Shown one piece after another: positions 24,111-37,675 of a stretch of 64,000 nucleotides of DNA; the stretch's first letter is position 1, and the number at the start of each line of letters is the position of its first letter. The notes below the pieces were generated by a model that searched no databases, was not told the DNA's origin, and saw only the letters and a list, made by a program, of their open reading frames with translations. The DNA comes from Epiperipatus broadwayi (Eukaryota > Onychophora > Udeonychophora > Euonychophora > Peripatidae), in NCBI GenBank assembly GCA_028023455.1, contig JAQFVV010000031.1:620001-684000 (forward strand), written 5' to 3'. The position numbers and the translations under genes were made by a program.

Positions 24111-27100
24111 TTTATATTATTGTATTTATGTTTTGTTTATTGTATTTATGTTTCAACAATAATATTTATTGATTCACAAAAGTAGAACATGTTTACAAAT
24201 AGTTGCCAGGTAGGGCACATAAATTTACACATTTATTATATAGTACATTAACAATTCAATGTGGTTGATTATTACATGTACTAATTTTGAATATATTATA
24301 TTTTTATGTTTGGTCATGTGTGACTTGGTAATACAACAGTTACAAAATGATGGATACATAGGGCTACTGAATTTGATATAACTTAATTATATAAAATCAA
24401 CATATGTTTAATACAAATAATTCATATATAAGAATTTCTTAATTTTTGTTACAAGATGGGAAAAATAGTAGCGATGGTTATATAAAGCATCTTGATTGGG
24501 AGGGGTGATCTGGTGTTACGTTGTTCTGAATGGGCTGTTGCACTTAGGAGCATTAGCTTTTACATTGAACTGATTACTTTAATCTGCCACATTTTCTGTT
24601 ATGATGTTTTTCTTCATGTTGCAGCTGCTGCTTAGATGGCTTCAGCCATTTCAGTGAATGATGACTGGCTGGTAGCTTGTCAATCCTTGCCATGCATGTT
24701 GGCTTCTGGTTAGATTACTGGTGAATAAAAAAGTTGAAAAGTCAAATTTTTAGCTGAGTAGGTTAAGAAAATAATTAAGGAATCAATTTTTGATTGTCTA
24801 GTAGTTTGTCAGGACCCGCCACTGTGAATTGGCATATGGTAAGAATAGAGTGTTTGGTAGAATGTTTGAGGAGAAACCAGGTTGAAGCATAGATAACGGG
24901 GTGGGCAATTTTGGCATCCTAGTCCCTCAGTTGAATGTGGATGGATATCTTCTAGTGCCTTGCCCCAGAATAAAAGTGCATCAAGCATGCCAGAACATAT
25001 ACAAGGTAAAGGTGTTGGCATGAGCTGCAGGTGCCTTAGGCTTCTGGTAGGAGTAGCTAAGTCCTGCAAGAAGACACTTGACTATCTGTATGTGCCAAGC
25101 ATGGTATCCCAGGTTCTGTTTAAAGCTTGGGCAGGAATAGAGGATATGTTGTTGTCTTCTTTGAAGTATGGCATAGGTCATAGAATGGATCTATATTTTT
25201 AACACTGACAGTATTGTAAAAAAATGAGATAAGCAATGAGTAGAGGTTGTCCTGAAAGAAGTCTTGCAGGAGTTGTTTGTTGCTGATACCCTGCATGGGG
25301 GAGGATGTGCAGTGAGAGTGCTAGAATATACCATGCTGTAAGTTTGCCAGTAGGTGTATTTAATCAGTGGATGAAGTGGAAGCAGAATGAAATACTCTGC
25401 ATTGTTTGAATGAGAGATGGAATAAATCCAGAAGTGGGGGGAGGCTTGTAAGTGGATGTAATAACAATTAGGTATTTTAGTGCTAGGAAGTGGCCCATGG
25501 TGGAGGCAAAGAGGTTTGCTGTTTTCTGTATTTAAAACATTTGTATGATGTGAAGTCCCAATCCATTCTGAGTTGGAGGGAGGCTTAGATGTTTAAGTGA
25601 TGTGGACACTGCCTTCACCACAGTAACTTGCTATATAGGGAAAGATTGATTGTGAATGATTTTGTAAATCTGATGACAGGTAGGTAGTAATTAATTTTGG
25701 TTAGATTAAATAGCTGTATTTTTGAATAAACTGAGAAATATTCCCTGGAAAGAGAAGTGGTAATCTGGATTGTGGTCTCTGAGCTTCTTTTGGATAGCCT
25801 GCCACACAGCAAGCACTCCCATATGAAACAGAGTCTAGGAACACTCTGGGTTACTTTTAAAGGTTTGAGTGTAGGACTTATTGGTATACAGTGACAAAGC
25901 TGCAGTTTTCACCAGATTAAATTTGAGTTGGTAGGTAGATGTGAAATTCTGTGAGGATCTTTTGAAGTATGCGCAAGTGTCTGTGTGAAGACAGGCAGAC
26001 ATATCATGTGTAGGCAATACATGTGATGAACTGCTAGATGTGAGAAATACTGATATCGTTTATTTTTTGTTGAATTTGTATTAAAAATATGTTAATACAG
26101 CACATAAATAGAAGTAAGCTTAGGGATAATCTTTGTGAGATGGATTGGGTAGGAGTAAACAATAGAAAATTCCTACCACTGAGGGTGACATGAATCTCAT
26201 AGCACAGTAGCAGCTTGGTGATCAGGTATAAGTATGCATGAGATTTGATTGTAGCAAGCACATCAATTAGTGTTTTGATATGTATTGCATCGAAGGCTAT
26301 TTTAATAGCAAATTTTACTGCTACAGGGACGTATTTCTTTTGGTCTTGAACTTATTTCAATATTGTCTTGAATATGAGTGTACTCTGTGTGTTAGATAAA
26401 CTTCTCTTTTCAAATTGCAGTGTTGAGATTAGAGAAAGCAGATGGAGCTCCGACTGATCTTTAATGACCTTTTCCAATATTTTATTCCCAGTGACCCCAT
26501 TAAAATATGACATAGGTTAAGCAGAGATGATGTTGGTCATTTGATAAATGGAACTATGGTAATGAGATACAATCTCTTGCTTTGGTGTATTGGCTGGGAG
26601 AGTAGATTGTCAGGGTCAGTAAGATATCTGCTGGTAAATTGATGGAGGTGCAAAAAAATGAAAGCTCCCATGGTTTCCTGGGTGCTAGGCCTGGTGAATG
26701 GTGGCTATCTTGTCCTTGAACTGATATGCACAGGAGTGTCTTTTCTGGGTGTCCAAAGTAATATGGGATAATTTAAATCTATCATGCGCTTATAGTTTTT
26801 GCTGGAAAAATTTGTAGATGGGAAGTATCATATTTCACCCTCTATAGATGATTCCTTCCATTTGCAGTGCTATAGTGACTCTCATCTTGGAAGGGTAGCC
26901 AAGGGCCCAACATATATATATACCCAGATCCAGATATGCTGTTGGGTAAAGCAGATCCTTCTCTTCTTGGCTGCTAGGTATTCTTTGAGCTGTTGGCATA
27001 TCTGTTGGTAAGTTTGTGTGAGCTTATGTAGTTGTCATTGGGAGTGGTAAGTTTTAACTTTGTGATTCTTCTGTGAACCTCATCAGTCAATGCAAGAAGG

Positions 27101-27500
27101 CGAGACAGAGAAAGGAGTTGGCATGTTATATGGCAAATGTTGAAGGAGAATATGTTTACGAATGCTATATGCCTTTGGACTGGGTTGATAGATAGATTTT
27201 CCACCTGCATAACAAATTTCTCCAAAAACAGAAATGCATTAGTAGCTAAGGGGAGGAGCTGGATGATTTTTCCAAGGTGCATCATTGTGATGTGATTGTA
27301 TTTGAGGTTAGAAGTAAGAGTATGTGCTGAGTGATCAGAGATTGGGATTGATTGAACTCCTGTTTAATTAGATGGTGTAATATAGGGGGAATAACAGAGA
27401 TCGATCAAAGTGGCATGTCACTGGTTATGGAAGGAGACTGCATCAGGTAGTAGAAACTTCTCAAGACTCAAGGCAAGAAAGAGAACTACCACGTATTATT
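24110..27500 (-). pseudogene. Decayed LINE (non-LTR retrotransposon), CR1/Jockey-like RT
   Basis: This 3.4-kb segment is visibly GC-richer than its surroundings and reads on the minus strand as a broken non-LTR retrotransposon. From right to left there are a poorly preserved upstream part (27.5-26.7 kb) and an RT start with a KIAFDAI-like motif A at about 26,290. Then comes a degenerate PTQSISQRLSLSLLLFM block near 26,100-26,160 in place of G-x-P-Q-G-S-x-x-S-P-L-L-F. Next is the YADD region, where DMSACLHTDT follows a decayed Y-A-D-D at about 26,000 and continues into LKFNLVKTAAL, matching the usual GLxxNxxKT motif. Many stops and frame changes occur. The 3' end near 24,110-24,200 carries AATAAA and a short repeated ACATAAATACAATA tail, typical of CR1-type ends. 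Clade assignment is tentative. Confidence 0.75.
24115..24165 (-). repeat. Short tandem tail at the LINE 3' end
   Basis: On the minus strand ACATAAATACAATAA occurs twice in succession, after AATAAATATT. LINEs of the CR1 and related clades often end in short tandem repeats rather than poly-A, so this probably marks the 3' terminus of the decayed LINE. Confidence 0.5.
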
Positions 27501-28260
27501 GTATTTATAAATAATAAAACCTGTTTGCATGGGTTTAAAAAATTATTTTAACAAACAAAGACAATTATAAGTATTGTCTTGAAAATAATTTTAAGAGACC
27601 ATAGAAATTTAAATGTTTCATTTAATATAATGGAATTCATTAATTTTACTACAAGACTAGTACTTGATAATACTCCAAATCGAAAAATACACTCATAGAA
27701 GTGCTGGTTGTAAATAGTTCAAATTTCAATATTGAAATACTAACATTTGTTAATAAACTGAAATGATGCGATCAAAAATAACTATGAAATACTGACTCTT
27801 GTTAATAAAATGAAATGATGCAATCAAGAAAAATGCCATGTTTAATTGTGTATAATAAAATATATGTGCATATGCTGAAATATATACACAATTAAAGTTT
27901 AAAAATAAATATATTAAAATTTAAGTAAAATTAAAACTGATTGAAGCAAAAGATAAAAGAATTAATATTACTAAAAGATTAATTGTAAATCCAGGAAACA
28001 ATCTTAATTAAATTCCTAAAAGACAAAAGAAATAAGGAGAATTCCATCAGAAAATAATCTAATTAATTAATGACAATTAAAAAGAATAAATTACTAGTAA
28101 ACAAATGCATCTACAGATAAATAACATTAGACAATGTCAGCAAGATCTAAGTGACTCAACAAATTAGAACAGGAGTTCTAATTATTAATTAAACTAAAGA
28201 TTGACCTAGAAAAGAACCAAGGAACAATTGCTCGTAAAAACTGCAAGTGTGCAGATGTAC
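27501..28260. other. AT-rich stretch, no gene seen
   Basis: No coding or RNA feature. A short direct repeat is present: GAAATACTAACATTTGTTAATAAACTGAAATGATGCGATCAA (27,734-27,775) and a diverged copy immediately after (27,785-27,827). Confidence 0.5.
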
Positions 28261-28560
28261 TTGTAACAACAACAATGCAGGACATCATCATATGTTGTTC
28301 TTGATAGCCAATAGTGCAGAGCGGCTTGCACATGAACATGGCAAAGCAAGTCTCAGAACTAAACTGATCACAATGACCTTTATTATTATTTGAGAACGCC
28401 TTCAAGTATGTAAATATGTATGCTTTATATAAATTGTTAATATGTATGTATCTGTAATTAAAATGCTTGTAATGGCTGTATTAATATTTTATTAAATCAT
28501 AATCCTAAGTTACTGCAGTAGTATTATTGTTACTAGGTAAATTTTATATAAGCCTATGTC
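28261..28560 (+). repeat. Candidate 5' LTR of a Gypsy element
   Basis: The segment begins TGTAACAACAACAATGC, a start typical of Ty3/Gypsy LTRs. It is GC-richer than its flanks, has a TATA-like TTTATATAAATTG at about 28,422 and a possible poly-A signal ATTAAA near 28,492. It lies directly upstream of a gag reading frame that starts at 28,678. The right boundary and the primer-binding site could not be fixed, and no second LTR was found in the window, so this rests on position and composition. Confidence 0.4.
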
Positions 28561-28677
28561 TGTTTGATAAGTAGGGATAATTCCCAGACATAGTAATTGG
28601 AGATCATAAGCCAAACCTGAAACAAGCTAAAAAGGGGTAAACCGTCAGAATAATGAATATTAAAATTGTGTGCTAAA

Positions 28678-29074
28678 ATGGAATCATCAATTAATAAATT
28701 TGATGTCAGTGACACCAGTAACTGGTCTCTTTACATTTAACACATAAAGAAATATTTCTTCATTAATAAAGTTGAAGATAAAAAATTAAAATTGCATTAC
28801 TGCTATGTTTTTCAGGAAAAGGAGCAATAGAGATTGCTAATGGGCTCTGTGAAACTGATACTCCTAAGGATTATCCTTTCGATCAAATAAAAAATCTCTC
28901 AATGAATTATTTTAGTTCATGTCCCTCTAAACACAACACCAGATGTTATTTCAGAAATCGCCATCAGGACAGAAATGAAAAAATTAAAGATTACGATATA
29001 GCTCTTCATGATTTTGCAAAAAATTGTGTATATGGCTCATTTCTTGGTGAGTTACTCCTTGAGCAATTTCTTTA
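28678..29074 (+). pseudogene. Gypsy-type gag fragment
   Basis: From an ATG at 28,678 a single frame runs 131 codons to a TAA at 29,072, with one internal TAA at about codon 19 (28,732). The order of features is that of the Ty3/Gypsy gag matrix/capsid region. FD...NW-LY is followed by ...FINKVEDKKLKIALLCFSGK, a PFDQIKNLSMNYFSS helix block, then FRNRH-D-NEKI-DYD-ALHDFAKNCVYGSFL and ELLLEQFL. The last parts match the widely shared R-x-Q-x-x-E-x-I-x-x-Y-x-x-x-L-x-x-L-A-x-x-C-x-(Y/F)-G block. Gag proteins form the virus-like particle that holds the element RNA. No zinc knuckle or pol follows, so the element is truncated. A host gene exon was considered and rejected. Confidence 0.75.
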
Positions 29075-29715
29075 AACTACAAAGTACTTCTTTTAATAAG
29101 TCTAAATTTTTTTTAAAAAAATATTTATTTATTCATTTATTTAATAAATTTTCACAGCATAAATTCATACTAGTAATAGGCCATGCAAAATCTTAATGAG
29201 AAATATTTACATACATTATTAAATCATGCACACATATATTATTTGTTTTATGTAATTATAAATAAAACTGTAAATAAATTTTTAAACTCAGTGATATAAA
29301 ATGTCAACTTAATATTAAAATAAAAGTTATTTTTTCAGCAATAAAAATAAAAAGTTACACAGTAATTAAAACCAAGAATTATGAACTAATAATAATTCAT
29401 ACATTGGACTTGCCTATTTTCAAAAAAAAGAATGGCAAAATTCTAAGAAATAATGGGAATATACATAGCTTAAATGTGAGAAAAATATTGGCAAACTTAT
29501 GCATAAATTATCTAAACGATAAAGATATACCAAGATGATCTGAAAAATGAAGATACTTTTTAAGAAGTGTAAAAAAGATATTTAAAATGACATATCTAGT
29601 CTACCAGTTATAAATAAGATATTTTCCAAGAACATCATAAAATGTCTATAGAAAACCAAGATAACTAAAAATGTAAACTGGATTTTAATTTGAGTACCAA
29701 ACTCTCTACACAGTA
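29075..29715. other. AT-rich stretch after gag, no pol recognised
   Basis: No protease, RT or nucleocapsid motif follows the gag remnant. The region is low-complexity with short Lys/Asn-rich frames. It may be decayed retroelement DNA. Confidence 0.4.
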
Positions 29716-30006
29716 GTGCCACCAAATACAAGCCTTCATAATCAATGGATGCAGAAAAATTTGTGCATAAAAAACCTATCTAGTGCCTATTCATCCAACA
29801 TCTCCAGACTAGTTTCGGCTTTCATCAATGAGGAACCTTGGATCTGAGAGCACTGTACCTAGTTCTTAGGATCCAAGGGTCCTCACTGATGAAAGTCACA
29901 AGTTAGACACTATTCTGGGGATGTTGGATGAGTAGGCACTAGATAGGAATTTTATGCACAAACCTTTCTACTTCCATTGAGTATTAAGGCTTGCACTTGG
30001 TGGCAC
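29716..30006. mobile_element. 291-bp foldback element, short relative of 11,751-12,426
   Basis: The ends are GTGCCACCAAATACAAGCC and GGCTTGCACTTGGTGGCAC, reverse complements. Internal blocks match the larger foldback: AATCAATGGATGC, TCTAGTGCCTA, CCAGACTAGTTTC, CCTTGGATCTGAGAGCACTG, then the mirrored series CTCACTGATGAA, GGATGTTGGATGAGTAGGCA, TTTTATGCACAA. The central 370 bp of the larger element is absent. The hairpin module CTGATGAAAGTCAC...AGACAC at 29,886-29,910 is decayed. Confidence 0.8.
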
Positions 30007-30519
30007 TCATGTATGAAGAGTTCAGCAACGGTGATGTGATGTTTTGATGATTTTAGTTAGATTGGTATTGCACCTAAACATTAAATAATAAAAGTAACAA
30101 ATAACACTTTGTATTATTTTTGTATAAAAGGATATATTTAGCAATTAAAGCTTAGGAGTATTATCAAATTCTTGAGAATATGTATAAAAATGTAAATAAT
30201 AGTGATTAGATTATATGATATGATGGCAATTAAAAATTACTAAGAATGTATGGTAGAATGATTTCATTCTCCAAAACTTTTTACAGTTACTTTATGAGAA
30301 ATATTTTAAGATTTAAAATGATAAGCAAAAAAAGTTAAAATAAATGGAAATTATTTAAGCCATCTTTGTTTTAGATATGGTGTTGCTGTTTTACAAATCA
30401 TATTACAAATTGTAGAAAATATTAAATTCTACCAACTTTAAGCAAGATCAAAGACAAATACTAGCAATTAAAAAATCATGACCAATAATTTTTCCTATTA
30501 TAAATGCTTTAGTCAAACA

Positions 30520-30645
30520 ATTGATATAGATGGAAACAAATTGAATAAAATTAATTCCAGAATAAATTGTGAAAGAAAAACAGGTATTACTGATGTAATT
30601 GAAAGAATTAAGAAGCTGAAGTGGAATTCTATCTCAAAAGAAGTT
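30520..30645 (+). pseudogene. LINE C-terminal scrap, RTE-like
   Basis: One frame (about 30,541-30,633) reads NKINSRINCERKTGITDVIE followed by RIKKLKWNS. This resembles the C-terminal tail of RTE-type LINE proteins, in which an R(R/K)TxVTDIIERIxKLKWxWAGH block follows the RT. The final W-A-G-H is missing. Only some 30 residues are readable, and the rest of the element was not found nearby. Assignment to a clade is from this one block. Confidence 0.5.
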
Positions 30646-33494
30646 AGTTAGATAGCTTAAATTAGATCCAGAAAATTTTTTTAAAAATGGATGACTTGTA
30701 GCTAAATAAAAAGCTAAAAAAATTATATGATATGAAGAAGAAAAATACTAAAATAAACTTAGAAATCATCTTGTGGTTGATGAATTATTGTTGAAGAATA
30801 GTGATGACATTCATAAAATTTATTCAAAAAAATATCATGAAATATAATTAAATATACACAAAATGTTAAAATATAAAAATAAAAAAAAATACAGAAAAAA
30901 CTATTTAAATGAAATTAAACAAAAATAATTGGTGATATGTACCATTAAGTTTCAGAATAAAAAATTGCTTGATCAGAAGAAACTCTTTAATTAAAATACA
31001 AAACCCCCTACAAAAATAAATAATTAATTTTTCATTCTATTTGCTGTATAGAAGACGAGTAATATTTGAATATCAATATCACAATCCCTGAATTGATAAA
31101 AATGTCCTTCCCCATCTTTAATTGGAAAATGAATCAGAAACGTTAGCTTTCAAGCCTTTGCACTTATCACTGGAACCAATTGCTTAATATAATAAATGAA
31201 AATGAAGAAAATCTGCTAGGAAATGATAAATTATCAAGTTCTAAAAACTTACTTGTATATTTAATAAGAAAAATTTTATGCAAATAATCTAGATATAAGA
31301 ACCTATTTTGATAATACTGATTCTCATGCTATCTAAATACAAAAAAAAAAAAAAACACCATGAAAACTTTTTAAAAAAGAAGTAATTCATTTAAAAAAAC
31401 ATTATTTTATCATATTGCCACCTACTTAAAAAAAATCAAACTTCACTAGTGGGCTTTCTCCATCAAATCTATCATTTAATTACGATCATAAATAATAGAC
31501 AATTCAAAAATGTTGTCGGTTCTAAATTAATAGTCTCTAATTAAAATGTAATAAGAATTGTTAATTAGTTTAAATAAATTCCTTTGTTTTCAAAAAAACT
31601 TAAATTTGTTTATTGTACAAAAAAATAAGTACTAATCAAGACAAAGTAGAAAATAAATGAAATGTATGTATGTTCCTCTCTACATATTTTTATGCTTTTA
31701 TATATATTGAAATAGTATATTTCTTTGGAATATATTTCATTGAGTTATAAATTTAAAAAATGTATAGAAAATTTTTTTCTTAATTTAGAAATGTGATGTC
31801 ATTGACATTTTAGAACATTAAGTTGTTCTTATTATTTAAAGACATTATATACTCTTTTTATAAATAAAAATTGATTTTATTAAACTATAATTTAAAAAGA
31901 AATTCAATTGTTTAATTTAAAATATTACTTTTAAAGAATTGACACTTATTTGTTTTAAATAATTTTTAAAATTGAGATTGTAGATTTATTTATTGTTCTA
32001 TTAGCAATTAGCCAAAAATGACTTCTTTTAAAGAAAACCGTTGTGATCATATGAAAAGGATCAGCTGCTGAGTTAAAAAGAAAACATTGGATTTGAAACT
32101 CTCAAACTGAATTTTTAAATGAATACATTTTGTACCAAGAATTGGGGAACCAAGACTCAAATGGATAATCAACTTCATACTTCCATCTACTATAAATAGG
32201 ATTACTTCATAATCATCAACTGTGGCAAAATCTTGATTTTTCTATAACTTCATTTAGGCCTATCTTCTATATTTCAAATTAAGTGCCATTATTAAGACAA
32301 CAACATCTGCTATATCTTAAATTTGAAAATGTTAATATTTTCTACTGGTAAATAAAATTAAAATTACAAAATCTATAAATCTTTAATAAATATTTTGTAA
32401 TTTACAATAAATTGTTTTTCACATAATTTTTTATGCCAATATTAATTATTTACAAATTGTCAATTCTTAAATATTGTATCGATCACTATATGCAAATTAT
32501 GTTTTCAAAACATTTTAAATGTTTAAAAATAATACAGATGTAATAAATAATAGTTTATTTTTATTTTATAGATATCATATTTCAATGCAGATTATGAAAT
32601 ATATAATCTGTGTTATTTAATGATATTTATAATTTTAAATGATTGTTTAATTAATAATAAATATTTATTTTATATATATTGGATTTGACTGATGCTGCAC
32701 TGGCAACTGAGATATTAGATATGTTTAGTTTGATATTGTTGGTTAGTTCCGGTTATAAATTTTCTCTGGCTTCATTTTTATAATGACATCGTTTTTGTAG
32801 TGAATACTTTCTTGAGCATGAGGTAATATTTATATTTTATAAATAATATGACTATTATAATGATGAATTAATATTTCAATATTTTACATGTAAAGTTTTA
32901 AGAATAGATTATATTTCTATGTCTTTACCGAAAATATTATAGTAGAGAGTTCATCTCATATATAACAGGCATTTTCATCCATTGCTTAGTTTTATAGTCC
33001 TCAGTATATAGATTACTGTGTTACTAGGTATTGAAATCAAGGATAGCTTGGTTTGTTTTGGCAATGTCTCAGATGATGTAGTAATTTAGATTTTGATTAC
33101 TATTACAATGACATTTTATTTTTTAAAATCAATTATTTTGTTTCTTTTATTACTGACTATTACTTGAATTATAAAATATAAAATATTGATATGTCAAATT
33201 AATAATGTCCAAATGTAACTCATGCTGGGTAAATTTGTCTTTTACTCCTAGATTTATTATTATTTGGAAGAATTTCATTTTATAATTTATAGCTTCCGAA
33301 CATTTTTATATAATTGTGACTTTGCTAGTAAACTTAACTTCTTTCTTTAATATTTTTTATATTAGTTAACAATATTAAACTACAATTTGTTATTTGAAAG
33401 AAGTCTAGATTTATTATTTAGTGATGCCTTCTAGTAAAGGTATGTATGAAACTACTTATCCATTACAAAATATATATGCATATGTGACTAGTGT
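30646..33494. other. AT-rich stretch, nothing recognised
   Basis: No open frame beyond chance, no tRNA-like boxes and no long inverted repeats were seen. The sequence is low complexity with many A runs. Confidence 0.5.
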
Positions 33495-34260
33495 GTCAGT
33501 GAAGCTATAAACTAAGTTGCATCGATATACTCAATTTCAATTACATGTTATCCAATAAAAATATAAACAAATGTAAATAAACAAACAAAAGAAACCCACT
33601 AAAATTCATAAATTTATACACTTTGCAATATGTAAACAGCCATATTTCTTTTTCTGACTATCATACATAATCACATTTAAAAAAATTAAATAAAATTCAT
33701 AAATAAATTTTACAATTACGCCAGCAACCATTTTTCCATATCATATTTTTTAATAAAATTTTGTCAGCTTTTATTGAAAGCACATAAATTTAATTTTTCC
33801 CTTATTATACATTTTGAATTTAATGTACAGTAATCCATATAATAAAATGTTTTCTAAGCATACACATATATCACCCAGAGAATATTTAATTGTGATTAAA
33901 AACATTTAACTATTCACTTTTTTAAAATAAAAATATGGTAGTTTTTTTCTTATTCTTATTGTTTCAGTGAATAACACACACTTGGTAAAATATATGAAAA
34001 TGTATCCCTCAATTTATTATTAATAATGACATTATTAATATTTTTTTAAATATTTTGTTTATATTATAATCTTAATTTATATATGCATATTATACATATT
34101 TAAAAAAGTATATTTGTGTTATATATAAGTGCATGTCAAAAAGCACTGTACACTTGCAATCAATAAAGATAATCTACTCTAATCAAAGTTTATCAACAAA
34201 ATATGAGCTGTTATATATGATATACAATGTATGCAATGAAAACTAGGCACAATATGTAAC
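33495..34260 (+). repeat. Compact paralogue of the 2.8-9.0 kb block
   Basis: Four pieces in the same order and orientation match 2,835-3,235 (33,495-33,860), 3,400-3,440 (33,900-33,945), 5,220-5,310 (33,948-34,035; shared GAACACACACTTAGTAAAAT / TAACACACACTTGGTAAAAT) and 8,800-8,920 (34,117-34,245; shared CAAAGT-TATCAACAAAATAT). What occupies 6 kb there spans about 0.75 kb here. No coding capacity. Confidence 0.6.
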
Positions 34261-37200
34261 AGATATCATATCTCCATTGTATGCGTATTTTACTGATGTA
34301 AATAATTACTACCATAAGCTGAATTCTAAAGATACTAAAATAATTATTGTATACTAAGCAATTTTCTAAAAAAATTTAGAATATAAAGTCAAAGCATAGT
34401 TAGCAAAACTATTAAGCAACATTATTCATACAGAAACATTTGATTATGTTAATTTGAAATTGCAGTTGAACTTCTACATATATATAAATTCAACTTACAT
34501 ATATCCACCACACTGAAGCAAGCAATTTTTAGAAAATATAAGACAGGGGGAGGTATCACAAAATATAATTCCGAACACAATCTACTTTTTATATATTACA
34601 TGACATGAATATCTTATTTTAATTTGTTGAAAAATATTGCAATACAATTAATAATAAATATACACCTGATATATGAAAATTTAACTTACATAAAATTCAA
34701 GTAATGAAAAAAAAATCACAAAAACATATTATTTATATAAGTAGCGGATTGTATGTTTACAACCAATAAAAAAAATTATGAAATTCATTTTAAAAGATAT
34801 TTATTTTATAATTCCATTAGTTTAAAAAACAAAAAAAAAAAAATAAATGTTATAAAAAATTACATTGTGTAAAATGGGAGCATATCTTTCAGTAGTAGAT
34901 TAAAAAAAATATGAAATCAAAGTTTTAACTGTAATACAAATACAACTGGGAAAATTCAAATATTTTTTATAGATCCAGTTGATGTGTAGAGAGAGATTGT
35001 ATTAATTTTCATAACCTAGTCCCTGTAATATTAAAATCAGAATATTACATTACTTGCTCATCATATATAATTTGGCATGAAAGCAAAACTATAGCAATCT
35101 TAAAATCTAATAAACCTAAGAATAATCAAAAAAATATTGGAAATATTTATTCCTATATGTTCCTACAAGCTGATTGAAAAAATCTTAAGAAATAATGATA
35201 ACTGAAAATCATCTACATTTAAACTTTAAAGTAGGCAGAAATTAGCACAGAATGAAGTTGTTATGACAAATTTTATATTTAATAATGCTTATTGAAAAGA
35301 GCTTTCAAAATAAACTAAAAATTGCTGTATCTCAATTTCTGATTCTGTTTGCCTAAATGGTCTTCCAAAAGTCTCTGGAATCTTTAAATGTTTGGATATC
35401 ATTAACCTATTTGATAAAATGCTCCCAATCAAAAAATTCAAATAATTCTAAAGATAAGTATAGAAAATATAAAAATTTATAGAATGATAATCTTTTAAAA
35501 ATGAATGTAAGAAATTCATTTATGATAATGATAGCTTTAATTTCACAAAAAATATTTCCCAGATATAATAGAAAAAATATCTTAATATGAACATAAATTG
35601 ATTTTTTTTTTTTTCCAAAGATTGGATCTTATTCTTAAATCCAAAAAGACAATATGTTCATTTTCATCTAAGTAACAAGGAAATATATTATGATACTTAG
35701 GATCAATCTTGGGTCATATCTAAGTTGTTCCTCTCTTTCAATGACGATTACATGTAGAACAATTTCTAAAACATTTTCCTTGAAAAGATGGCTCTTATTA
35801 TTTTGGATCATAATGCAAATAATCTACAGACATATTGTTTAGATACTGTGCCTTATTAGAGGAAAAAATATATTAAATTCTTAAGTTCGCAACTAAATAT
35901 CATTAAATGAAATATTATTAGTTCTCATGTCCACTCTCTTGCAGTGATTTCTTGTGCATTCATATATTTCTTTACAGATGCCAGAAGACAAGTTGCCTCA
36001 AAAATATATGAAAAGTTATTATGTCAATTATACTTAACAGATAACTGAATATATATTATAGCTTTACTACCTAAAACACATCTCAAAAATGTTTCAAAAA
36101 GCCAAAGAATTACGACATAAAAAATGGACATCTTGTAAGATCTCAAACAAATTTCCTTTACACATCCAATAGTAAAATGATATTACTAGATGTTGCTTAG
36201 ATTTCATCAAATGGATTTATAATCACTCATGTTTATTTGTTTAAGAAATGGATTAAAAAGTCTACAACTAACAATAAAGCTGCAGTTAATAACTGTCAAA
36301 TCTATGTATAACAATGACAACTGAAATTTAATAAAGTCACTAATAAATATAGCTTGTGGTTGGAAACACTACAAATTTCTTTATGTAATTCCAATAGTTT
36401 TAAACTTTTGTCAGAAAAATGCAATTCAATATAAATAATACATACATGTATACTAAAAAAAACTTGTTTAATACTTTAAAATAAAATTGTTAAATAGATC
36501 AACATAGTATGTTTGAGCATGCTTTTGACTAATTTGTATCATAATTATAATTATCCAAGAGAATAGCGAGGTTTATAAAAGAATCACAAAAGTGGTGATT
36601 TACATAAAATTTGATTATAAGGTATTCATGAATTTATTTAAATGAACAACTTTTTTGAAAAAGACAGTATTTTCTTGTTGATTGCATGTATTTGTTTGTG
36701 ATATGCTAGGCCTCTTTAACTTTGTGTTTGACATAGTTTTTTGCAAAGCATACAATACTGGCAGTTGTGTGGTCAAAGCTGTAATCATGTTTGGACTCAT
36801 GTTCGAGAAAAATAGATTTAATATCTGTATTAGTTTTGGCTTAATTGTATTTATATTTGTATGATATAATTCTTGTAGAGATTGGTGCTAGATTCTTAAA
36901 ATAAATTGTGTTGCAGTTTGTGCTGTTGCATATCATTTTATACATGATTTGGAAACCTGCTCTAGAAGTAACTTATCTTTTGTATTGTTAATCAGGAAAT
37001 TCAGAGCAGGAGGGATACAAAGATTAACACTGTATGTTTCAACACAGATTTTATTTGTATTGTGGGTAGCCCCAATATGAATGCAAATGATACCCAAGTT
37101 TTTTATCCACTTGAGTAGATCTGTTCCTAAGTTTAGCATGGAATGTTTTAATGATGTGTCTTCTTATGAATGGCATAATACCTAGTATCATAGTGAATAA

Positions 37201-37675
37201 ATTTTAAGAAGACATTATTCCTAAATACTCAAATCATACCTCATCTGTGTTATACATGCTTAACACTGATGATGTCCTTATTTGTGCCCCAGAGGCACAA
37301 ATTAAGAAAATACAGCATAAATTTTATATGTAAATCTTTATTTAAATGCACTATAGAAAATGAAGATAATCCCAAAGACAAAGTTTTTAGACATATATTC
37401 AGAGCATAAAATGCTGGCATAGTGAAAAATAATATTTATCCAAAGTATATTCTCAGTAAATTAAAAATAAATTTAAAAAAACAATTCCCTCCCCCTCCTC
37501 TTTGAATGCTTAAACAAAATAATAATTATTTACAGGAAACTATATGCAAGTTTATGGCAAACCAGACTAAAAAAATTGTATAATGAAATGAAAAACAACA
37601 AAGAATTATTATCTTACATAATCCTTCTAAACACTTTTCTTCTACCTTTCCTTTATTTCGCCTATTTTCATATAC
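34261..37675. other. AT-rich stretch, no certain gene
   Basis: No protein family was recognised. Short overlapping frames on both strands at 36,615-36,864 and a minus-strand frame at 36,933-37,139 (slightly GC-richer, 36.65-37.3 kb) may be retroelement scraps, but contain no motif I can name. Confidence 0.45.

Noticed and set aside
28815-29041. An apparent internal exon (TTTTTCAG before, GTGAGT after) with a long open frame
   Set aside because: The frame continues in both directions past the supposed splice sites and the whole stretch from 28,678 to 29,074 fits a Gypsy gag, so the AG and GT are chance.
36615-37139. Overlapping short frames on both strands as possible small genes
   Set aside because: No family motif, no splice or promoter context, and lengths expected by chance.
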